From assembly GCA_019136395.1 (NCBI GenBank), contig JAGVUH010000627.1:1-9720 (forward strand): a stretch of DNA of 9,720 bases, written 5' to 3'. How positions within the stretch are numbered: position 1 is the first letter of the stretch; each line of letters opens with the position of its first letter. The notes under the pieces were generated by a model. That model saw only the letters and a program-made list of their open reading frames with translations, did not search any database and had not been told where the DNA came from. Source of the stretch: Gammaproteobacteria bacterium. GTDB lineage: Bacteria > Pseudomonadota > Gammaproteobacteria > Chromatiales > Chromatiaceae. Position numbers and translations under genes: made by a program. Positions 1-5,279 of this stretch are shown here, piece by piece.

Positions 1-377
1 CGGTTGCTCAGGCGCTGGGGAAAGGCCAGGGTGGGGCCACCCCCCGCCCAGGCGGTGACCTTGGCGCCGGCATGCTTGGCCACGGCGACGGCGGCGGTAG
101 CCGAGCAAGACCCCGTGCCCGCCACCCCGTAGCAGGAAACCGAGCCGGTGATGGGGCCAAACGCGGTGTGAATGTGGAGCTGGGACGCGCGCCAGTCCGC
201 GACGGCCGCGGCCATGACGGCGGCGTCCACCCCCGTGGCGCAACCGACAGCCAGGCGGTAACCGGTTTTGAGCAGGGCGGAGCTGATGAGGCGCGCGGAT
301 TCCGCGGCGCCGGGCGACAGGCGGCGACTACCCCCGATGGCGAGGATGAACGGGGCGGCGGCGGTGCTGGTGGACAT
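1..377 (-). CDS. SLOG/DprA-like Rossmann-fold protein, C-terminus cut by window edge
   Basis: The frame opens with ATG at 377-375 and stays open to the left edge (125 codons seen), so the C-terminus is missing. Near residues 12-19 it reads ILAIGGSR, and near residues 45-55 it reads VGCATGVDAAV. This pair (a GxSR-type strand-loop, then a Gly-rich G(C/S)AxGxD loop before a helix) is the signature of the SLOG superfamily, which includes DprA and LOG-type nucleotide-binding Rossmann proteins. A later stretch has the pattern GVAGTGSCSATAAVAVAKHA, again typical of the second half of the fold. Known members bind single-stranded DNA or nucleotides; the ligand here cannot be read. An AGGGGGT stretch about 6 nt upstream can serve as ribosome site. 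Third positions are almost all G or C. It is the last visible gene of a three-gene minus-strand cassette. Family call fairly sure, function open. Confidence 0.72.
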   Translation of the reverse strand, partial: MSTSTAAAPFILAIGGSRRLSPGAAESARLISSALLKTGYRLAVGCATGVDAAVMAAAVADWRASQLHIHTAFGPITGSVSCYGVAGTGSCSATAAVAVAKHAGAKVTAWAGGGPTLAFPQRLSN

Positions 378-433
378 GGGAGACCCCCTATAGGTGGTGG
401 TTGTTTTTGGCTGAGGGCACGAGATGTGGCATG

Positions 434-454
434 CCCCCCCGGGCCAGAGGGGGG
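434..454. repeat. C-run/G-run palindrome in the intergenic gap before the SLOG gene
   Basis: Six C (435-440) face six G (449-454) across an 8-nt loop, between the stop of the 64-aa gene and the start of the SLOG gene. A similar palindrome lies in the other gap of the cassette (682-698), and related ones lie in the gene-free tract. It could form a stem in the minus-strand transcript. No T-run follows it, so it is not a normal intrinsic terminator. Confidence 0.45.
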
Positions 455-463
455 CGGTGCGGG

Positions 464-658
464 CTAACCCTTGACGCGCGAGTGAACGATGCAAAACGGC
501 ACGGGGCCGACATACCCCGGCGGCGGCTCTTGAATGCTGTAACGGTAAAGCCAGCCGTCACCGATACCGATGGGGCGGCGGCTGCGGGGAAACAGGGCCG
601 AGGTTTGGCCCTTGGCATGCTCAGGCAGTGACTGCCAGGGCGCTTGTTTTTGCCACAT
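464..658 (-). CDS. 64-aa protein of unknown function
   Basis: Start ATG at 658-656, stop TAG at 466-464. The start is set by a strong ribosome site: AAAGGAG lies about 7 nt before the ATG on the minus strand. The product is small, basic and rich in aromatic and proline residues (MWQKQAPWQSLPEHAKG at the N-terminus, then GDGWLYRYSI and PPPGYVGPVPF), with no membrane segment or signal peptide. I do not recognise the family. It sits 53 bp after the 123-aa gene and 86 bp before the SLOG gene, all on the same strand, so co-transcription is likely. A longer frame that runs through 1132 in the same reading is not credible upstream of this ATG, because the 123-aa gene occupies that DNA in another frame with better codon bias. 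Confidence 0.55.
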   Translation of the reverse strand: MWQKQAPWQSLPEHAKGQTSALFPRSRRPIGIGDGWLYRYSIQEPPPGYVGPVPFCIVHSRVKG

Positions 659-681
659 GGGGGCGGCTCCTTTGGTGGATG

Positions 682-698
682 CCCCCCGGGGCGGGGGG
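682..698. repeat. C-run/G-run palindrome flanked by GGTGGATG direct repeats
   Basis: Six C (682-687) and six G (693-698) form a short stem around GGGGC in the gap between the 123-aa and 64-aa genes. GGTGGATG occurs on each side (674-681 and 702-709). It matches the palindrome in the next gap in type, though not in exact sequence. Confidence 0.4.
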
Positions 699-711
699 CC
701 GGGTGGATGGG

Positions 712-1083
712 CTAAGCGGCCGAGGTGGCGCGGTAAGCGGCACCCAGGCGGGCGCGGGCGGCGGCGGCCGTGACCCCGGCGGGGAGCTGGACCTTGCACA
801 CCCAGGCCGGCTGGGACTGCGAGAGCGGGAGCGCCTGGTAGACGGCGCAGCGGTACCCGGGCTTGACCCAGGCCTGAAAGCCGAGGCCCATGGCGACTTG
901 CGCCAGCCGGGCCGCGGTGTGCTGGGACTGGAGCGGGACAAAAAGACACGGCGCGGAGGGGAGTTGCCCCGCGCGGGGCGCGCGCCATGCCCAGATGGAC
1001 CGGGACGACGCATGCAGGCGGGCGACGATGCGGCCGTTGAAGCGGGCCGGGACCGAAAAGAAGCGGGAAGCGGAAGCGGACAT
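712..1083 (-). CDS. 123-aa protein of unknown function, first gene of the minus-strand cassette
   Basis: Start taken as ATG at 1083-1081, stop TAG at 714-712. From this ATG onward about nine in ten third codon positions are G or C, as in the other clear genes. The 21 in-frame codons upstream, back to an ATG at 1146, are poorer (four GGG, several rare-looking codons). A GGGGGGT site precedes 1083. The ATG at 1146 has a textbook AGGAGG only 5 nt away, so a 144-residue form, or a second initiation point, is a real alternative. The product begins MSASASRFFSVPARFNGRI and is basic, with many Ala, Gln and Trp and no predicted membrane segment. No known family recognised. Downstream lie the 64-aa protein and the SLOG protein, so a shared role with the SLOG protein is possible but only inferred from order. 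Confidence 0.6.
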   Translation of the reverse strand: MSASASRFFSVPARFNGRIVARLHASSRSIWAWRAPRAGQLPSAPCLFVPLQSQHTAARLAQVAMGLGFQAWVKPGYRCAVYQALPLSQSQPAWVCKVQLPAGVTAAAARARLGAAYRATSAA

Positions 1084-1143
1084 TGGACACCCCCCAGGTG
1101 ACCAGCCCCCGACCAGGGCGGGGAACCCCCAAGAGGCTGGCCC

Positions 1144-1157
1144 CATGCCAGCCTCCT
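1144..1157 (-). promoter_or_regulatory. AGGAGG ribosome site with alternative ATG
   Basis: CCTCCT at 1152-1157 reads AGGAGG on the minus strand, 5 nt before an ATG at 1146-1144 that is in frame with the 123-aa gene. It lies directly downstream of the -10 hexamer at 1170-1165, which would leave a leader of only about a dozen nucleotides. It either sets a longer start for the gene or marks a short leader translation. Confidence 0.45.
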
Positions 1158-1164
1158 ATACGCT

Positions 1165-1189
1165 ATTATAGCCTAAATAAGGCTATAAT
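1165..1189. promoter_or_regulatory. Perfect 9+9 bp palindrome with TATAAT on both strands
   Basis: ATTATAGCC (1165-1173) and GGCTATAAT (1181-1189) are exact reverse complements around a 7-nt AT spacer (TAAATAA). Each arm ends in a consensus -10 hexamer: TATAAT at 1170-1165 on the minus strand, pointing into the cassette, and at 1184-1189 on the plus strand, pointing into the gene-free tract. No good -35 box sits at 16-18 bp on either side, so activation by a bound protein, or a dimeric repressor site over the -10, would both fit. The AT-rich patch to about 1230 stands out from the GC-rich surroundings. The cassette promoter is the likeliest role. Confidence 0.5.
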
Positions 1190-1405
1190 GAGGGAGTGTA
1201 GGAAAAAAAGTTACGTAAAAGTATATGGTTGGCTGGGATTGAGTCGGCGACTACCTCGCACGACCACGGCCGGACCGGGCCATGACCCAGCTGGCAAGCC
1301 GCACACGCTCAACCACCCTAAGGCCAGGCCACCCCAAGGCGCCGGCCGGTGCCGACCCCCCGGCCGGGACCCACCCCCTGGTGGCTAGAAAGGGTGCAGA
1401 CCACC
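1190..1405. other. Gene-free lead-in to the tandem array
   Basis: After an AT-rich stretch (1200-1235, with an A7 run) the DNA becomes C-rich on the plus strand. No frame has a credible start with a ribosome site. The tail of this stretch (1400-1423, ending CCGCCAACCAAAACA) matches the tails of the following array units, so it probably includes the end of an older, diverged unit. Confidence 0.5.
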
Positions 1406-2110
1406 ATCCCGCCAACCAAAACAGTGCGCGAAGCGCCACCGGTGGGGCGCGGCGCGAGGTGTGGGTAGATGACAGGGCGCCCGTTCCGCGCCCGTAGACC
1501 AAGGCAGGAGCCGCGAAGGCTTGCCATGGACGGCGTGCGATGGCCGTGTAGCCGGCCATGCCTAGCCCCGTGCGTGGCAGGCAGGACCACCTACCCTCTA
1601 CATCCAACCCCGGCAAAGAGCGCGACCACGCCAACCCAAACACTGCGCGAAGCGCCACCTTGGTTTGCGGGCCGGCCGTGCTGACCGGAAGCGACCAGGC
1701 CGATCCCGCAAACTCAAAGCCAAGGCAGGAGCCGCGAAGGCTTGCCAGGGATGGCGTGCGGGGGCCTTGCGGCTGACGATGCCTGACCCTGGGCGACGCC
1801 AGCGAGACCACCCACCCTCACAAGCTAGCCCTGGTGAATGGCGCGACCCCGCCAACCAAAACGCTGCGCGAAGCGCCACCTTGGTTTGCGGGCCGACTGT
1901 GCTGACCGGAGGCGACCAGACCGACCCCGCAAACTCAAAGCAAAGGCAGGAGCCGCGAAGGTTTGCCAGGGAAGGCGTGCGGTGGCCCCGAGGTTGCCGC
2001 TGCCCGAGGTGGAAGCCTGACCCCTGAAACCTGCAACCAAAATCCAAACACTGCGCGAAGCGCCACCTTGTTGGACTGCGGGGGCCATGCGGTTGCCAGT
2101 GCCTGACTAG
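1406..2110. repeat. Imperfect tandem array of about 220-bp units with conserved inverted repeats
   Basis: Four units begin at 1424, 1643, 1864 and 2051 (steps 219, 221, 187). Each opens with (C/G)TGCGCGAAGCGCCACC, which contains a short GCGC stem around GAA. Units 1-3 then show, always 4 nt later, an 8-bp inverted repeat separated by exactly 33 nt: GGGCGCGG/CCGCGCCC at 1445-1452 and 1486-1493; TTTGCGGG/CCCGCAAA at 1664-1671 and 1705-1712, and again at 1885-1892 and 1926-1933. After 9-11 nt comes a bulged stem (GGCA, bulge GG, AGCC, loop GCGAA, then GGCTTGCC) at 1503-1525, 1724-1746 and 1945-1967. In unit 3 the closing side is GGTTTGCC, which keeps a G-U pair only in plus-strand RNA. Unit tails share GACCACC and CCAACCAAAAC-like blocks. 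Unit 4 is degenerate. Because the steps are not all multiples of 3, this is not a coding repeat. Confidence 0.8.
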
Positions 2111-2778
2111 GTGCCCGGCGCTTGCCTTCGGGCTGGGATGGACCCCTGCCCGTCTTGCCATGGACGGCTCGGCCCGCAGGGAGCGGGCCAGCGTAGCCGC
2201 CCGAAGCGCAGCGAGGGGGGCGAAGCGTCGAGGGACCGAAGGCAGCGAGGAGCCCACCTACCCCATGACGGGAGCGGAGTGCCGGACGGCGTAGGGGTGG
2301 CGGCGTAGCGTGCGGAGCCGCGACCCCGGAGACGGCTGGCGCGAAGCGGGCAGAGGGCGACCCACGAGCGAGAAGCCGGCAACGAGGTGAGCGGCCGGAG
2401 CGGGCCAGTGCAAGCCCGCGAGGTGGAGCTTGCGGAACCTGGCGGGTGACGTGCTGGACGGCGGAGGGCGCGGGACCCGTGCGGGGAGGTGCGGCCCCCA
2501 GGCCCGGCTACCAGGCGCGGGCAGGACGCCCGCGGGGATACAAGGCAGGAGGCCGGCCAGGGAGGCTCTTGCGCGGGCAGGGACGCCGGCGCTTCTTCGG
2601 CAGGAGGCCTCTCCCCGCCGGGAGCGGGAAGGTGAAGCCGTGGGAGTGGACGGGCGGCCGGAGAGAGGGAGCGGATGAACGGAGCCGGAGCGCAGCGGAG
2701 GCGGAGTGAAGGAGCGAACGAACGCAGGACTCCCGGGAGCGACCAGGGCGGAGCGATACAGGGACGTGGCTACCACCT
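2111..2778. other. Gene-free purine-rich tract with dispersed GGAGCGGAGTG boxes
   Basis: No frame here combines a start, a ribosome site and coding-like third positions. The plus strand is rich in GAGCG, GCGAAGCG and GGAGCGG words. GGAGCGGAGTG occurs at 2271-2281, and a one-base variant at 2697-2708; further copies lie at 3033-3043 and 3857-3867, and a variant at 3907-3917. The open frames that cross the region in several phases reflect a lack of A/T-rich stop codons, not genes. Confidence 0.5.
2516..2545. repeat. AGGAC-loop hairpin followed by TACAAGG, copy 1
   Basis: CGCGGGC (2516-2522) pairs with GCCCGCG (2528-2534) around the loop AGGAC, and TACAAGG follows at 2539-2545. A second element with the same loop start and the same TACAAGG tail, but altered arms, lies at 3177-3207. 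Confidence 0.45.
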
Positions 2779-2820
2779 CCCCCCAGCGGGGGGCAGGGGG
2801 GAGAATGGAATCTTCAGGTC
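2779..2820. repeat. C-run/G-run/G-run element with TCTTCAGGTC tail, copy 1
   Basis: Six C (2779-2784), AGC, six G (2788-2793), CA, six G (2796-2801), then a GAAT stretch and TCTTCAGGTC at 2811-2820. The second copy at 3107-3150 keeps both the run pattern and the tail. Either G-run can pair with the C-run, so two alternative stems are possible. Confidence 0.6.
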
Positions 2821-3106
2821 CTGGCCGGCGTGCCGAGTTTGGCCAGGGCGCATGATCACCCGCGAGGACGGGGCACGCGGGCCAGACAAGACCGGAGGGG
2901 CGACTACCGAGGAGCCAGCCGAGCCTGGCGGCGCGCGGGGTTTGCGCGCGGCCGGGCGCTGCCTTGGCCTTGCGCCCGCGATACGGACCGGACGACCCCA
3001 GCGCGGCTGATCGCCGGCAAGCGGAAGGCACGGGAGCGGAGTGAGCGAAGCGAAACGTAGCTCCCGGCCTTCCGCGCAGCCGGGCGAGGGCGCTGAAGGT
3101 TTAGCT
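2821..3106. other. Gene-free spacer between two C-run/G-run elements
   Basis: GC-rich DNA without a supported gene. It holds a GGAGCGGAGTG box at 3033-3043 followed by AGCGAAGCGAAACG, the same purine-rich word type seen upstream. Confidence 0.4.
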
Positions 3107-3150
3107 CCCCCCCGGAGGGGGGGTCGGGGGGGGAATCAACTCTTCAGGTC
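3107..3150. repeat. C-run/G-run/G-run element with TCTTCAGGTC tail, copy 2
   Basis: Seven C (3107-3113), GGA, seven G (3117-3123), TC, eight G (3126-3133), AATCAAC, then TCTTCAGGTC at 3141-3150. After the tail, the next bases also resemble copy 1 (GTGACCG against CTGGCCG), so the shared unit extends beyond the runs. Confidence 0.6.
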
Positions 3151-3176
3151 GTGACCGACCCCTGACAGGACGGGTT

Positions 3177-3207
3177 CGCGGCAGGACCGCCGCGCAACGG
3201 TACAAGG
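3177..3207. repeat. AGGAC-loop hairpin followed by TACAAGG, copy 2
   Basis: CGCGGC (3177-3182) pairs with GCCGCG (3189-3194) around AGGACC, and TACAAGG follows at 3201-3207. Compared with copy 1 the arms differ in length and sequence but still pair exactly. Confidence 0.45.
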
Positions 3208-3251
3208 ACGTACCCCCCGCCCGATCAGTGCGGCGGCGCCGGGAATTGACG

Positions 3252-3287
3252 GGATCAGGGGCCAGATGACGCCCGGGTGCCTGATCC
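3252..3287. repeat. 8-bp inverted repeat GGATCAGG/CCTGATCC
   Basis: GGATCAGG (3252-3259) and CCTGATCC (3280-3287) are exact reverse complements separated by 20 nt. Role unknown; a protein-binding dyad or RNA stem are both possible. Confidence 0.4.
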
Positions 3288-3366
3288 GTGGAGCTGAATC
3301 TCGGTCAGCGGCGGGCTGGTCTCCTCTTCCGCAGTAGGGGGGGAGTGATAGCAGCAGCAGGGGGAA

Positions 3367-3387
3367 TTATCCGGAAATCCCGGATAA
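3367..3387. repeat. 8-bp inverted repeat TTATCCGG/CCGGATAA
   Basis: TTATCCGG (3367-3374) and CCGGATAA (3380-3387) are exact reverse complements across AAATC. Compact dyads of this size are typical of repressor operators or recombinase sites. It lies in the only AT-richer island of this part of the window, 28 bp before a second palindrome. Confidence 0.45.
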
Positions 3388-3414
3388 CTGGAAGCCCTGG
3401 GCGAAAAGCGGTAG

Positions 3415-3437
3415 TTGGGCGAAATCTTTTCGCCCAA
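3415..3437. repeat. 10-bp palindrome TTGGGCGAAA/TTTCGCCCAA with extra half-site
   Basis: TTGGGCGAAA (3415-3424) and TTTCGCCCAA (3428-3437) are perfect reverse complements across TCT. A third, directly oriented half-site TGGGCGAAAA lies just upstream at about 3398-3407. No T-run follows, so an intrinsic terminator is unlikely; an operator-like site fits better. Confidence 0.5.
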
Positions 3438-3637
3438 TGCGCACAAGCCTGAATTGGCACCAGAAGCACAACAGCAGAGGGAGGAGCAGGATGAACAGCA
3501 GCAGGAGGACAGACGAGATCGCGATACGGCATCGACGCCGGATGTCGCTACGTCGGTCAGGATAGCCAACGCGGCGCGGGGCTAACTCGACAGCATAAGG
3601 TCGTACGTTGGGGCCTAAGTCGGCGAGGGCATCCAGA

Positions 3638-3664
3638 CCCCCCCGTGAGGGGGGGCAGGGGGGG
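3638..3664. repeat. C-run/G-run/G-run element, copy 3
   Basis: Seven C (3638-3644), GTGA, seven G (3649-3655), CA, seven G (3658-3664). It has the same run pattern as the copies at 2779 and 3107, but the following bases do not carry the TCTTCAGGTC tail. Confidence 0.55.
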
Positions 3665-3693
3665 CGATCAAAACCGGGATTTCTTGCCATGCA

Positions 3694-3717
3694 CCCCCCA
3701 GCGGGGGGCTGGGGGGG
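3694..3717. repeat. C-run/G-run/G-run element, copy 4
   Basis: Six C (3694-3699), AGC, six G (3703-3708), CT, seven G (3711-3717). It lies 29 bp after copy 3 in the same orientation. The loop AGC is identical to copy 1. Confidence 0.55.
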
Positions 3718-4149
3718 AGATGTCCACACCGGTCGGGACGGGCGCGGGCCTTGCCCCGCCCGGAGGTGCCGTGGTGTTCAGCGGGACCGCAGGGCGGGAA
3801 AAGCAAGGCGCGTTACAGGCCCGCACAAGACCCTGCGGAAGCCGGGAAGAGTGCAGGGAGCGGAGTGCGGACCCGCCCGCACCCTGGCGCCGGTGTTGGG
3901 CGCGAGGGGGCGGAGTGGGGCCGCGCGGAGCGGAGCTGAAGTCCGCGTGGTGCTTCCCGGAGTCCTCTTACTCGCGGTGGTGGTGATCGATGCGGGCTGG
4001 TATGGAACGCGACGAAGGTTTGAATGCTGTTTTGGGAGGTTGACCGGGGGTGGTTCGCCTCCGGGCGCGCAGGGTCTTGGCTGGCAGGCCATGGGGGCGT
4101 CAGGCTGTCAGCCCACGCGCAGGCGGAAAAAGCGTTGATTCCCGGCTGG

Positions 4150-5150
4150 TGGTGGCTGGTCGGCGAGGTGGTCTGGTCCCGGTCCGCAGAACCTGCTCGC
4201 AGGCCGTGCTCGGTGCGGTCGCGGGTCCAGGTCACGGGTCCCGGCTGGTCGGCCCTGGTCGGTGGGGTCAGCCCCGGGATCGCTCCAGGTCGGCTGGCGA
4301 GCGGTCGGTCGGTGGTCCCCGGGGGTCAAGGTCCAGCGGTCGGGCCCAGGGTCCAGGTCGGCCGGGGTCGTTGCCCGTGGTGGTGAAGCGGCCCCGGGCG
4401 CGATGGCGCTGGTCCGTCCGGATCGGTCGACCCATCAGGCCCGTATCAGGTCGAATGTCTCGGTCATGGTTCCAGCCTCGGCGGCGGTGGTCCCGCAGAT
4501 CGGCGATCACGGGTGTCGACCCGGTCGGTCGCTGAGGTCGCAAGGGTGGCGGTGTGCCCGTCGCAGCGGTCCAGCCCTCGGCGAGGGCGGTCTCTGTCAG
4601 CGGTCGGCAGGTCGCCAATCGGCTTCAGGTCGGCGGTCGCTGGTCGGGGCGGGCGTCGCAAGGGTCAGGTCGACAGCAGGGCCGAAGTCGGCGGCAGGGG
4701 TCGACGGCTCGGGGCGGCCAGGGTCCAGCAGGCGGCGGCGAGGCGGGTCGGAGTCGGGCGATGTCGGTGCAGGTCGGCGAGGCGACGGGTCCGGCCATCA
4801 GGCTCAGCGGTCGGGCGATGAGGTCGCAGGTGTGGCGGCGGCCCGTTCCAGGCGTCGGTCGGGGGGTCTGGATCGTCGGCTGGATCTGGGTCGGGGCAAT
4901 CGTCAGCGGGTCGGCATGACTCGAACTGGTCAGGTGGGCAGCCGGGCGGAGGTCCAGGCGGGGTGGCGACGTGCCGGGGTGGGGGCTCGCGTCTTCGGGT
5001 CAGGTGGGGTCCTGTCGATGGTCGGAAGGCGTTCGCGGGTCCCGGGGCAGGGGTGAAGATCGGTACAGGAGGGGGGGTGCCCATCCGCTAGCCTGGGCGG
5101 AGGTACTCGTGTCAGTAGGTCGGCATAGGGTGATCGGGTCCCGGTTGTAT
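4150..5150. repeat. Low-complexity tract with strongly one-sided GGTC enrichment
   Basis: By hand count the plus strand holds about 57 GGTC and only two GACC (near 4429 and 4519) in this kilobase. Many copies sit in the wider words CAGGTCGG, GCGGTCGG or GGGTCCAG, sometimes directly chained (GGTCGGTCGG at 4303-4312). Spacing is irregular (4 to 36 bp), so this is neither a clean tandem repeat nor a CRISPR array. Open frames in several phases cross the region. Their products are monotonous Arg/Ser/Gly or Asp/Pro/Arg strings, with no ribosome site or domain, so I treat them as by-products of composition. Confidence 0.65.
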
Positions 5151-5177
5151 GGGAGACGGGGGCTCGTGTGGGCGGCA

Positions 5178-5232
5178 TAGGTACCTACCCAACCCCCTCA
5201 TAGGCGGGTGTGGGTGCGGTATGGGTACCTAC
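5178..5232. repeat. GGTACCTAC direct repeat pair with palindromic core
   Basis: GGTACCTAC occurs at 5180-5188 and 5224-5232. The first copy lies in the perfect palindrome TAGGTACCTA (5178-5187). The pair marks the sharp change from the GC-rich GGTC tract to an AT-richer stretch (5235-5340). It may be a binding site or a junction mark; role not shown. Confidence 0.35.
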
Positions 5233-5279
5233 TTAGGTGCTCGATAATTGGTTTCGATCTAGTTGCTATTGAGCATTGA

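Larger units (their letters stand above)
3438..4149. other. Gene-free tract
   Basis: Near 3468-3518 there are CAG/GAG-rich short repeats, which read as Gln/Glu-rich on one strand and Leu-rich on the other. Farther on there are GGAGCGGAGTG-type boxes (3857-3867, 3907-3917) and two C-run/G-run elements, listed separately. No frame has a start with a ribosome site and coding-like codon use. Confidence 0.45.

Noticed and set aside
464..1132. 222-codon minus-strand frame as one gene
   Set aside because: Its first two thirds run in a second frame through the better-biased 123-aa gene, and only its last 64 codons follow a strong ribosome site, so only that part is kept.
1406..2110. Integron attC-like array
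   Set aside because: The units contain paired arms, but I see no GTTRRRY/RYYYAAC core pair at their ends and no gene cassettes between them.
1251..2257. Long minus-strand frames (186 and 219 codons) across the tandem array
   Set aside because: The same repeat DNA is read in different phases in successive units and the unit steps break frame, so the frames come from the repeats.
2258..3031. 257-codon minus-strand frame
   Set aside because: Pro/Arg/Ser-rich product with no domain or ribosome site, overlapped by several equally open frames on the other strand.
3415..3585. Possible 56-aa Gln/Glu-rich plus-strand protein from a TTG
   Set aside because: The start lies inside a palindrome, there is no ribosome site, codon bias is weak and the composition is driven by CAG repeats.
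3367..3729. Minus-strand frame with an apparent Leu-rich membrane segment
   Set aside because: The Leu run is the reverse reading of CAG/GAG-rich repeats, and the frame passes through two C-run/G-run elements without a ribosome site.
4050..5084. Several long frames on both strands in the GGTC tract, including 264 codons on the plus strand
   Set aside because: Monotonous Arg/Ser/Gly or Asp/Pro products follow from GGTC repetition and appear in several frames and on both strands at once.
4150..5150. CRISPR array
   Set aside because: Spacing between repeated words is irregular, there is no repeat of 25-40 bp, and no cas gene is visible.
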